Shown here in pieces: positions 42,722 to 50,800 of a stretch of 64,000 bases of DNA. A program made the translations under genes and the position numbers. Within the stretch, counting starts at the first letter, position 1; each line of letters opens with the position of its first letter. Source of the DNA: Pseudomonas sp. LB-090624 (GTDB lineage Bacteria; Pseudomonadota; Gammaproteobacteria; Pseudomonadales; Pseudomonadaceae); NCBI RefSeq assembly GCF_003205205.1, contig NZ_QJRL01000006.1, positions 62,001-126,000 of the forward strand, written 5' to 3'. The notes beneath the pieces were generated by a model that had not been told where the DNA came from, did no database searches, and saw only the letters and a list, made by a program, of their open reading frames with translations.

Positions 42722-42845
42722 AGGGGACCTCTCCGACGCTGGTCTGGGCAGACTGGGATCATGCCTCACACTGTACCCCCGACTAGCGGTGGGTGGGCGC
42801 TGGGAGCTGAAGGATTTACCTATGCCTTGAGCAGGTTTTTTGTAT

Positions 42846-42865
42846 GGGCCGGGTTGCCCCGGCCC
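42846..42865 (-). terminator. GC hairpin downstream of the small acidic protein gene
   Basis: GGGCCGGG pairs with CCCGGCCC around TTGC, just past the stop at 42872. A T-run lies on the wrong side for minus-strand termination, so its role is uncertain. Confidence 0.4.
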
Positions 42866-42871
42866 AGTGCA

Positions 42872-43057
42872 TCACTCAAACCCGGGGTTCGCCCGAATGC
42901 AGTCGTCCCCAATCTGCTTGTACCCCGGCTCACAGGGCATTCCGACAACTGGAGCCGCACCGCGCTTGCGTCGGGACAGCGTTGCAGACGGCGCGGTGGT
43001 TTCCGCTTGATCCTCATCATGGGTATCCGGCAGGTCTTTCATCGATTCTTCTTGCAT
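42872..43057 (-). CDS. Small hypothetical protein
   Basis: A 61-residue protein preceded by AAGGAGTGAAATAC, a very good ribosome site for the ATG at 43057. The first half is acidic and polar (DLPDTHDEDQAET), the middle is basic (LSRRKRGAAP), and the end carries CEPGYKQIGDDCIRANPGF with two cysteines, which resembles a tiny EGF-like or zinc-knuckle end. No signal peptide. I recognise no family; it looks like a real pseudomonad-specific small gene. Confidence 0.6.
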   Translation of the reverse strand: MQEESMKDLPDTHDEDQAETTAPSATLSRRKRGAAPVVGMPCEPGYKQIGDDCIRANPGFE

Positions 43058-43219
43058 GTATTTCACTCCTTGGTGGGTTGGTAACGCCAGGCCAACGATA
43101 GGACGCGCGTCTGCTGCCACCCAGCTGGAAACAAGCCCAAGGGGCGATGCAGCCACTGGTCAAAAACGCCTGAACGTCTTTACTGATAGTCATCGGCCCC
43201 AGGTAAACGGTGTGCGCTT

Positions 43220-43606
43220 ATGAAGATTGTGGTCACCAGCATCCTCGTCGACGACCAGGCCAAGGCCCTGGCTTTCTACCACTACGTACTCGGTTTCGAG
43301 CCCAAACATGACATCCCCATGGGCCGGCATCGCTGGCTGACACTGACCTCGCCCAACGACCCCAATGGTGTCGAACTGCTGCTCGAACCCGACGCGCACC
43401 CGGCGGCCAAGGTGTACAAGGCCGCGCTCAAACAAGATGGCATCCCCGCCAGCTCGTTCGGCGTGCGTGACATCGGGGCCGAGTACACCCGGCTGTGCGC
43501 TGCAGGCGTGCAGTTCACCCAACCGCCTACCCGTCTGGGGCCGGTCACCGTAGCGGTGTTCGACGACACGTGCGGCAACCTGATCCAGATTGCCCAGAAG
43601 CACTGA
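43220..43606 (+). CDS. VOC family (glyoxalase/bleomycin resistance fold) protein
   Basis: A 128-residue one-domain VOC protein. It has the paired beta-alpha-beta units: MKIVVTSILVDDQAKALAFYHYVLGFEPKHDIPMGRHRWLTLTSP and VRDIGAEYTRLCAAGVQFTQPPTRLGPVTVAVFDDTCGNLIQIAQK. The acidic metal-ligand pattern at the end of the second unit is present. Function is not predictable at this level. It precedes a hypothetical gene by 44 bases in the same direction. Confidence 0.8.
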   Translation: MKIVVTSILVDDQAKALAFYHYVLGFEPKHDIPMGRHRWLTLTSPNDPNGVELLLEPDAHPAAKVYKAALKQDGIPASSFGVRDIGAEYTRLCAAGVQFTQPPTRLGPVTVAVFDDTCGNLIQIAQKH

Positions 43607-43650
43607 ACGCCCATTGTCCCTCCCCCAATGCGCACCAATAAGGAAAACAG

Positions 43651-44220
43651 ATGCGCCATGAATTCAGCGAAGTGCTCAACGACCTGGTCGACTACTTTCT
43701 GCTCGGCGATATCCAGTTGCTCGAGCGCTTCAAACAAGACCATCAACTGCCCGACGACCTGGCTCATGCGTTCACCCACGGTGACAGCGGCGACCAGGCG
43801 GTGCGCGAAGGCATCGTGCTGCCGCTGGCCGGTGTCGACAACCTGCCCTACCGCATCCTGTTCACCCTGGACAACCACACCCCGGCCTTGCGCGAGGCCG
43901 GCAGCCGCCTGAAACACCGGCGCAACGGTTATGTACTGCGGGTCGAGCACGGTGCCCTGATGCTGTACACCTGGCGCATCCTGCAGCATTTCACGCCCAA
44001 GACCCTGGGTGACCTGATGGCGCGTTACCAGGTGCCGGGGCGGCCGGTCATCGAACTGGAAAATGGCTGGTACGACGTCGAGGTGCTGGCGGGAGCGGTG
44101 GTGCGCGACGGGTTGTACGAGCCGGCGTTCGAGTTCGTGCTCAAGAAGCGCTGGAGCCGCGGTGAGGCGACCGCTGTGGACACTGGGTATGCCTTCGGGC
44201 TGCGCGGTTACTTTGATTGA
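43651..44220 (+). CDS. Conserved hypothetical protein
   Basis: A 189-residue cytoplasmic protein preceded by AAGGAAAACAG. The N-terminal half has EFSEVLNDLVDYFLLGDIQLLERFKQ, acidic and helical; the middle has LPLAGVDNLPYRILFTLDNHTPALREAGSRLKHRRNGYVLRV; and the end YDVEVLAGAVVRDGLYEPAFEFVLKKRW is strand-rich and repeats a beta-hairpin shape. No signal peptide, membrane helix or known catalytic motif stands out. I do not recognise the family. It follows a VOC gene and ends at a strong terminator. Confidence 0.6.
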   Translation: MRHEFSEVLNDLVDYFLLGDIQLLERFKQDHQLPDDLAHAFTHGDSGDQAVREGIVLPLAGVDNLPYRILFTLDNHTPALREAGSRLKHRRNGYVLRVEHGALMLYTWRILQHFTPKTLGDLMARYQVPGRPVIELENGWYDVEVLAGAVVRDGLYEPAFEFVLKKRWSRGEATAVDTGYAFGLRGYFD

Positions 44221-44224
44221 TGGG

Positions 44225-44278
44225 TTGCCTGTGCTGGCCCCTTCGCGGGCAAGGCCGCGAAGGGGCCAGCACAGGCAA
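44225..44278. terminator. 24-bp perfect palindromic stem, REP-like bidirectional terminator
   Basis: Bases 44225-44248 and 44255-44278 are perfect inverted arms (core CTGGCCCCTTCGCGG) around GCAAGG. It sits between the converging genes at 43651-44220 and 44287-45966. This palindrome core is a typical P. putida REP sequence. Confidence 0.75.
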
Positions 44279-44286
44279 GCTCACCT

Positions 44287-45966
44287 TCAGGTGTGAGTGA
44301 TGTCCCGGTCCTTGGTTTCCGGCAAGAAGAAGATCCCCAGCACCGCCGTCATCACGGCAATCACGATCGGGTACCACAACCCGTAATAGATATCCCCGGT
44401 CGCGGCCACCATGGCAAATGCCACGGTCGGCAGGAAGCCGCCGAACCAGCCGTTGCCAATGTGGTAAGGCAGCGACATGGAGGTGTAGCGGATGCGCGCC
44501 GGGAACAGTTCCACCAGCCATGCGGCGATCGGCCCGTAGACCATGGTGACGTAGATGACCAGGATGGTCAGCAGCAACAGGACCATCGGGTAGTGGATCT
44601 TCGCCGGGTCGGCTTTTTCCGGGTAGCCCGCCTCTTTCAATGCCCCACTCAAGGTTGCGGTAAACGCGTCGCTCTGCACCTTGAAGTCCGCCGCCGCCAG
44701 GCTGCTGCCCTCAAAACTCGGCAACACCCGTTCGCCAATGCGGATCTGCGCCACGCTGCCGGGCGCCGCCGCTTCATTGGTATACGGAATGGCGCGCTTG
44801 GCCAGCAGGCTCTTGGCGATGTCGCAGGAACTGGTGAATTTGGCCTTGCCTACCGGGTCGAACTGGAATGCGCATTGGCCTGGGTCGGCCACCACCACCA
44901 CCGGGTTCTGCTCCTGGGCAACGAATACATCCGGGTTGCCGTACTCGGTCAGCGCCTTGAAGATCGGGAAGTAGGTCAGCGCGGCGATGATGCAGCCGGC
45001 CATGATGATCTTCTTGCGGCCGATGCGGTCAGACAGGCTGCCGAAGAAAATGAAGAAAGGTGTGCCGATCAACAGCGACCCGGCAATCAGCAGGTTGGCG
45101 GTTTGCGGTTCGATCTTGAGCATCTGCAACAGGAAGAACAACGCATAGAACTGCCCGGTGTACCACACCACGGCCTGGCCGGCGGTACCACCGAGCAGCG
45201 ACATGATGACCACCTTGAGGTTGTCCCAGCGGGCGAACGATTCGGTCAGTGGCGCCTTGGATGCCTTGCCCTCGGCCTTCATCTTCATGAACACCGGCGA
45301 CTCGTTGAGCTGCATGCGGATGTACACCGAAATCACCAGCAGCAGGATCGACAGCAGGAACGGTATCCGCCAGCCCCAGGCCTCGAACACCTCCGTCCCC
45401 ATGGCCGTACGACAGGCCATGATCACCAGCAGTGACAGGAATAGCCCCAGGGTGGCGGTGGTCTGGATCCAGGCGGTGAAAAAGCCGCGTCGGCCCTTGG
45501 GCGCATGCTCGGCCACGTAAGTGGCAGCGCCCCCATACTCGCCGCCCAGCGCCAGCCCCTGCAGCAAGCGCAAGGTGATCAGGATGATCGGCGCGGCCAC
45601 GCCGATGGTGGCGTAGCCCGGTAGCAGGCCCACCACCGCAGTGGACAGGCCCATGATGACAATGGTGATGAGGAAGGTGTACTTGCGCCCGATCATGTCG
45701 CCCAGGCGGCCGAACACGATGGCGCCGAACGGGCGCACGGCAAAGCCTGCGGCAAAGGCCAGCAAGGCGAAGATGAACGAGGTGGTTTCATTCACTCCGG
45801 CGAAGAAGTGCTTGGCGATGATCGCCGCCAGGGAGCCGTACAGGTAGAAGTCGTACCATTCGAATACCGTGCCCAGGGACGAGGCGAAGATGACCTTGCG
45901 CTCCTCCTTGGTGATACCGCGTTGGGGCGCGCTACTGCCCGTGGATGCGCTGTCGAGAACCGCCAT
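44287..45966 (-). CDS. MHS-type MFS transporter with a large inserted loop
   Basis: A 559-residue metabolite:proton symporter of the MHS group. The start (MAVLDSASTG) is followed by helix 1 (VIFASSLGTVFEWYDFYLYGSLAAII), which is diagnostic, then RPFGAIVFGRLGDMIGRK, LRLLQGLALGGEYGGAATYVAEHAPKGRRGF, the expected motifs. Most relatives are about 430-450 residues. Here a hydrophilic loop of roughly 115 residues (about 340-457), with two cysteines (GQCAF and SSCDI), separates two helices in the second half. Its side cannot be fixed without topology work. Substrates of relatives include alpha-ketoglutarate, shikimate and betaines. GGAGG is in front of the ATG. Confidence 0.85.
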   Translation of the reverse strand: MAVLDSASTGSSAPQRGITKEERKVIFASSLGTVFEWYDFYLYGSLAAIIAKHFFAGVNETTSFIFALLAFAAGFAVRPFGAIVFGRLGDMIGRKYTFLITIVIMGLSTAVVGLLPGYATIGVAAPIILITLRLLQGLALGGEYGGAATYVAEHAPKGRRGFFTAWIQTTATLGLFLSLLVIMACRTAMGTEVFEAWGWRIPFLLSILLLVISVYIRMQLNESPVFMKMKAEGKASKAPLTESFARWDNLKVVIMSLLGGTAGQAVVWYTGQFYALFFLLQMLKIEPQTANLLIAGSLLIGTPFFIFFGSLSDRIGRKKIIMAGCIIAALTYFPIFKALTEYGNPDVFVAQEQNPVVVVADPGQCAFQFDPVGKAKFTSSCDIAKSLLAKRAIPYTNEAAAPGSVAQIRIGERVLPSFEGSSLAAADFKVQSDAFTATLSGALKEAGYPEKADPAKIHYPMVLLLLTILVIYVTMVYGPIAAWLVELFPARIRYTSMSLPYHIGNGWFGGFLPTVAFAMVAATGDIYYGLWYPIVIAVMTAVLGIFFLPETKDRDITHT

Positions 45967-46227
45967 GGGTTGCCTCCGTCATGTCATCATGCAGGCCGGA
46001 GCACCTCATACCCATTTCACCGTCGCACCCAGGCCCTAGGGCTTTCTTTGGTTGCGCGAAGCACGACGAGGCTGGCCGCCTCGGATCGCAGCAAGGTATC
46101 TGAAGCATAATCGGCTTTGGCGGGATATCCACCCCGCCTGGCCCTGAACAAAAAGGCGGCCTGGACTTCACGGCAGCACCGGGTGCTGGGCGATAGCGAG
46201 TTGGCTGACGATTCTGCGGGGGCGGTT

Positions 46228-46647
46228 TCACCCGCCAAGCACTACCGGCCCCTTCAACTCGACCTGATTACCATCCGGGTCGTAGCAGTAAAGGGAAAGC
46301 CCCTCGCCTTCGGCACCATAACGCTTCTCTGCAGGCTCCACCTTTACCCCGGCGGCTTCCAGATAGGCCGTCAACGCGGCCTCGTCGAACGGCTCGATGC
46401 GCAGGCAGAAATGGTGCAGGTTGCGCCCTTCCACGCCCGGGGCAGCTCCGCCTGGCCGCCCCAGCGGGCCATCCAGGGCCACCAGGTCGATCATCGCCGT
46501 GCCCGTGGCCAGGTGCACCATGCCCAGGTCTTCGCGCACGCGGCTGACGGTGCAGCCGAGCAGCTCGGTGTAAAAGGCAACACTGCGCGGCAGGTCGCTG
46601 ACCCGCAACACAAGGTGGTCGATGTGCTTGATGGTGAAAGGCCGCAT
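46228..46647 (-). CDS. Glyoxalase/VOC family protein
   Basis: A 139-residue VOC protein. IKHIDHLVLRVSDLPRSVAFYTELLGCTVSRV is the first metal-binding unit, and LHHFCLRIEPFDEAALTAYLEAAGVKVE with LSLYCYDPDGNQVELKGP the second; metal ligands His10, Glu in the second unit and the last Glu look intact. These proteins include fosfomycin-resistance and dioxygenase-like enzymes. The ATG at 46647 is preferred to the in-frame upstream start. It shares direction with, and lies 75 bases after, the hydrolase-like gene at 46723. Confidence 0.8.
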   Translation of the reverse strand: MRPFTIKHIDHLVLRVSDLPRSVAFYTELLGCTVSRVREDLGMVHLATGTAMIDLVALDGPLGRPGGAAPGVEGRNLHHFCLRIEPFDEAALTAYLEAAGVKVEPAEKRYGAEGEGLSLYCYDPDGNQVELKGPVVLGG

Positions 46648-46722
46648 GCCGGGCTCCCTGTGGCGTGTTTGCGAATACGTTCGCCACCATAGCCCAGGTT
46701 CACGCGGCATGACCAGAATCAG

Positions 46723-47649
46723 CTACTCGTTCACCAAGCGTTGCAGAACGCCCCCTTCATGGCGCGTCAGGATACGCAGCAACTGGTCGACCAGCGCCCG
46801 GTCCGGCGCATCCAGGTGGAAGTGGTGCCCGCCCGGGTGCCACGAAACTTTCGCCTGGCCGGGCAGCGCCGCCTGGCGCCGGCTGAAGGCTTCGCCGGCA
46901 AATGCCCCCTGGCGGCCGAACATCAGGTATAACGGGCAGCGGATCTGGCTGAGCAAGTCGCACGCTTCGCGCTCGGTCAGCGGCATGGGCTCGGGCAGCA
47001 CCAGGCGCGGGTCGTGGCGCCAGCAATAGCCATCGTCCAGCTGTAGCAGGTCGCGCAGTGCCAGCAGCCGAGCGGCACCCTCCGACAGTTCGGTGTCCAG
47101 CCGCTCGCGGCGTTGCGCCAGGGCGGTGCCCAGGTCGTCGAAGCGACCAACATCCGGCTCGGCAAAACCCGGCAACTGGCTACGCTGTACCATGCGCTTG
47201 AGCCGGTAAGCCCGCGCCAGGTGCTGCACGCGGTCATCCTCGGCCACCGTGAACGGTGCCCCCATGCCGTCGAGGAAGGTCATGCTGGCAATGCCACTGG
47301 TCATGGCCGCCAACAGCGACGCTATACCGGTACCCATTCCATGGGCCAGCACATGAAATTGCGCCAGGCCCAGACTGTCGGTCACCGCCAGCATGTCTTC
47401 GGCATGCTCCCACACGTAATAGCCGCTGTCGTGGCGACGATGCCCAGAACGGCCATGACCGATCAGGTCGGGGGCCACCACGAAGCAGCCGTCCAGCATC
47501 GGTGCCAGGCGCTCGAACGAGGCAGCGTTATCCAGCCAGCCATGCAAGGCCAATATGGGAATACCGTCTTCTGCTCCCCAGGTGCGAACCGCTATTTCAA
47601 CGCCATCGAGGTCTAGCAGGTGGTCTTTCGGACTGCACAGCGAACGCAT
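46723..47649 (-). CDS. Alpha/beta hydrolase-fold protein lacking the nucleophile serine
   Basis: A 308-residue alpha/beta hydrolase-fold protein. The oxyanion region LALHGWLDNAASF and VAPDLIGHGRSGHR are normal, and the histidine region GGHHFHLDAPD near residues 275-278 is present. The elbow that should be GHSMG reads AHGMG: residue 104 is Gly (codon GGA), not Ser, Cys or Asp. The segment that should carry the acid reads MFGRQGAFAGE with no clear Asp. It is therefore probably not a hydrolase in the usual sense; it may be a binding protein, a lyase-like enzyme or a sequence read-out of a degenerate family. Its start is 183 bases from that of the divergent NEL-ligase gene. Confidence 0.85.
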   Translation of the reverse strand: MRSLCSPKDHLLDLDGVEIAVRTWGAEDGIPILALHGWLDNAASFERLAPMLDGCFVVAPDLIGHGRSGHRRHDSGYYVWEHAEDMLAVTDSLGLAQFHVLAHGMGTGIASLLAAMTSGIASMTFLDGMGAPFTVAEDDRVQHLARAYRLKRMVQRSQLPGFAEPDVGRFDDLGTALAQRRERLDTELSEGAARLLALRDLLQLDDGYCWRHDPRLVLPEPMPLTEREACDLLSQIRCPLYLMFGRQGAFAGEAFSRRQAALPGQAKVSWHPGGHHFHLDAPDRALVDQLLRILTRHEGGVLQRLVNE

Positions 47650-47831
47650 TGCAATTCTCCTTGGCTGAAGCCTGCACCATGACCTGCCTCACCCTCTCGC
47701 AGATCCTCCCTCGCTGCCAGCCCCCCACCGACCCGCGCATACGCAGGACCGACTGCTGCCAACAACTATCTACCGCACCCCGGCGCCTTGATCAGCGTGG
47801 ACTATCTCCCCCCAAAAAAGAGATGGTGACC

Positions 47832-50800
47832 ATGACAACCCCGACACCGTTGCATCAAAGCCAGATAACCCGATCGTTACCGAAATGGAGCAAGGCGCTC
47901 CAACCCACGCATACGCGCAAAGTGGTGCAGAGCCTGTACAAGGAGTACCTCGATGAAGATGGCACCCCTTACTCGTGGTATGCCACTGCCGATGGGCCAA
48001 CGCGCGAGCAGTTGCACAACGCGTTGCAAACCCGCAACAAACAGCTGGCGCACGTCAAACAGGCGCTGGGCGAGTTCAAGGACATCATCGCGTTCTGCGG
48101 CCCTCTGTTGACCGAGCGGTTGAAGCTGAATGTGCCGGTAGACAGGGCGCAGTATGTCTTCCAGCCCTTTGAGTCAGAGGCCAACATCTGGGTTGGCGTT
48201 CCCGATGTGGAAACGCCTTTGGTCCCGGACGTGGAAGCGGACGTGCTGGCCACCCGCCCCGTAGGCCAGCCGCAAACACGCAGTTTGCTAGAGGCTGCCC
48301 TGCACAACTTCGAGGGGCTGGACGAAGTCGGCCCCTACAGCAGGCTCACCGATGCCGCTGGCAGCGACACGCCCCTGTCCGGCCTGACGATGGCGGACTT
48401 CGTCAGACATTGTCGGGCGCTGGACCTTGGCAAACGCTATCAAGACCATTTGCTTGCAACCCATGAAGGCGCCAATCGCGCTGAAATCCAGCGCCTGTCG
48501 ATTGCAGCGAACCGTGAGGCCTTGAGGGTCCAGGCATTGATCGCCAAGCTCAAAGGCCTGCTGAGCGAGGCCGGGCTCGATGCGCTTGGGCAACTGTGCG
48601 ACGGCAAGCCTCACCCCACCTATGAAAACGAGGCGTTGCATTGCTGGCACTTCAACCTGTTCGATATCCCCGTCCACGAAATACTGTTCATCGGGCCAGA
48701 CAACCCTTACCGCAAGAACCCCTGCATTTTGTATGCCCCTGGCGACAGCGAGCACCCGGTAAGGGAGTTCGCTTCTCGTCAGGAAGCGGGCAAGCACCTG
48801 CGCAGCCGGCTATTGCAAAGCGAGTTTCGCCGCGCTTTGGTGCATTTAGCCTACAAGGACAGGCAAAAAGAACTCGCCGTAAAGCTGGAAATCGCGCTGT
48901 TCGAAGAGGATGAAGCGGGTAGACGCAAACCCCGAATCATGCCAGTGATCCCTTTCACGCTCTCGCCAATCAGGACCGACCCTTGGACGTCCTTGTACAA
49001 CGCACACCTTGCGCGCATGAAGGCCGACGCAAAAACCATCGCTGTGCCTACCGCCGAAGTCGACGCCAACGCCCGCAACGAGCGTCTGAAATACTGGTTC
49101 GACCTGGGGATGAACGTGCTGAATGTCGCCGCGTTTTTCGTGCCGGGTTTGAACACGGTCATGCTAGGCGTTTTTGCTTACGACCTGATGAGCTCTGTTT
49201 TCACCGGGTTCGAGGCCTGGGAAGAAGGTGATACCCGGCAGGCACTGGCGCAGTTGGAATCGCTGGCCATCAACGCGGGCGTGATCGCCGGCTTTGCAGT
49301 GGGCACCAGGATCGTCCAGGCGTCTGGCTTTGTCGATGCACTGAAAAGTGTATGGCATGAAGACAAGGAGGTGCTCTGGCACCCCGACATGAAACCCTAT
49401 GCGAGCACGGCGGCTATTCCTGAGGAGGCTCAACCCGATTCGCTCGGCCATGTACACGTCGATGGGAAGACCTACCTGAAGCTGGATGGGACCCTGTACG
49501 AGGTGTTTCAGGGCGCTGATCAGCAATGGCGCGTGCGCCACCCCGATGACGCTCAGGCCTATGCCCCACGCTTGCTGCATCATGGTCACGCCCGCTGGCA
49601 ACTGGCCCATGAACAGCCTCTGGAATGGGACCGCGAACAGCTCGCGCGCCGCCTCGGCAGCCATAGTGCAGGCCTGGACGACAGCGAGCTGGACCATGCC
49701 ATGCGCACTACCGGTACCGATCCAGACGTGCTGCGCCGTGCCCAGGCAGCGGGCCTGCCTACACCCGCTTTGTTGATCGACACGCTGCAGCGGTTGCAAC
49801 TGGACAATCAGACACAACAGATCATCAACTGCGTACGCCATGGGTTGCCGCTGGCTGCGTACAAGAACTTTGCCTTGCCTGAGTTGCTGCGCCTGCCGGG
49901 GTGGCCCGAGGGGAACGTGCTGAAGGTTTACCAAGAGCCAGAACCCTGGGGCGAATCGGTGCGCTACGGCCCACCTCACACGCTGGGCCAGACAGAAATC
50001 GAAATTACCCGTACCGACCTGGACAATGGCCAGTTGAGCCAGACCGTGCTGGATCAGATGGATGAAGAAGCCATTGAGCAGTTGCTCGGTGACACACCCA
50101 CTGAGCACCGATCGTCCGCACTGAACAACAAGCTCGCGCAACACCTGGAACAGCATCGCGAGGCGCTGTTCGAGAGCCTGCAACAACGACGCCGTCCCAC
50201 ACACGCACCCACTGCACAAACCCTCGCCCGGCAGTTTCCCGGGCTGCCGGAGAGCGCGCTTGAAGCATTGCTTGGCAATATCAGCAACGCCGAACGGGAA
50301 CGCCTGACCAACGGCCGGGTGCCGCTTCGCATTGCCGAGGAAGCGCGCCTTTTGCAAGCTCGAGCGCGGCTTGACCGCGCCCTCCTCGGCCTGTTCAGGC
50401 CCAGCCTGGCCAACGACGACAGTCTACGCATCAAACAGGCGCTGCAAGCCGCGCACCCGCAGGCTGACCCGGCCCGGTTGCTGCAACTTGCCCTTGACGA
50501 TCGCCAGCACTGCGCCTCACTGATCGGCCAGCAACCTATCAACCCCAGGTTCCGCTCCCCTTTGCGGTTGGCCAACGGCCAGCTGGGGTATCCTCTGAGC
50601 GGCCGTGGCCTGCAAGGACGAGCCTTGCCGGCTGCACGTCGACTCCGGGCGCTCTACCCCGAACTCAACAGCGAGCAAATCAGTGGGCTACAAGCCGAAC
50701 TGGCTCGAGGAGGTGACCTGGGTAGCGCCATCAACCGGCTGGAGGTCGAGCAGCGTACCCTCAACCGAGATCTCAACCGCTGGGTAAGCACCGCCCGCAC

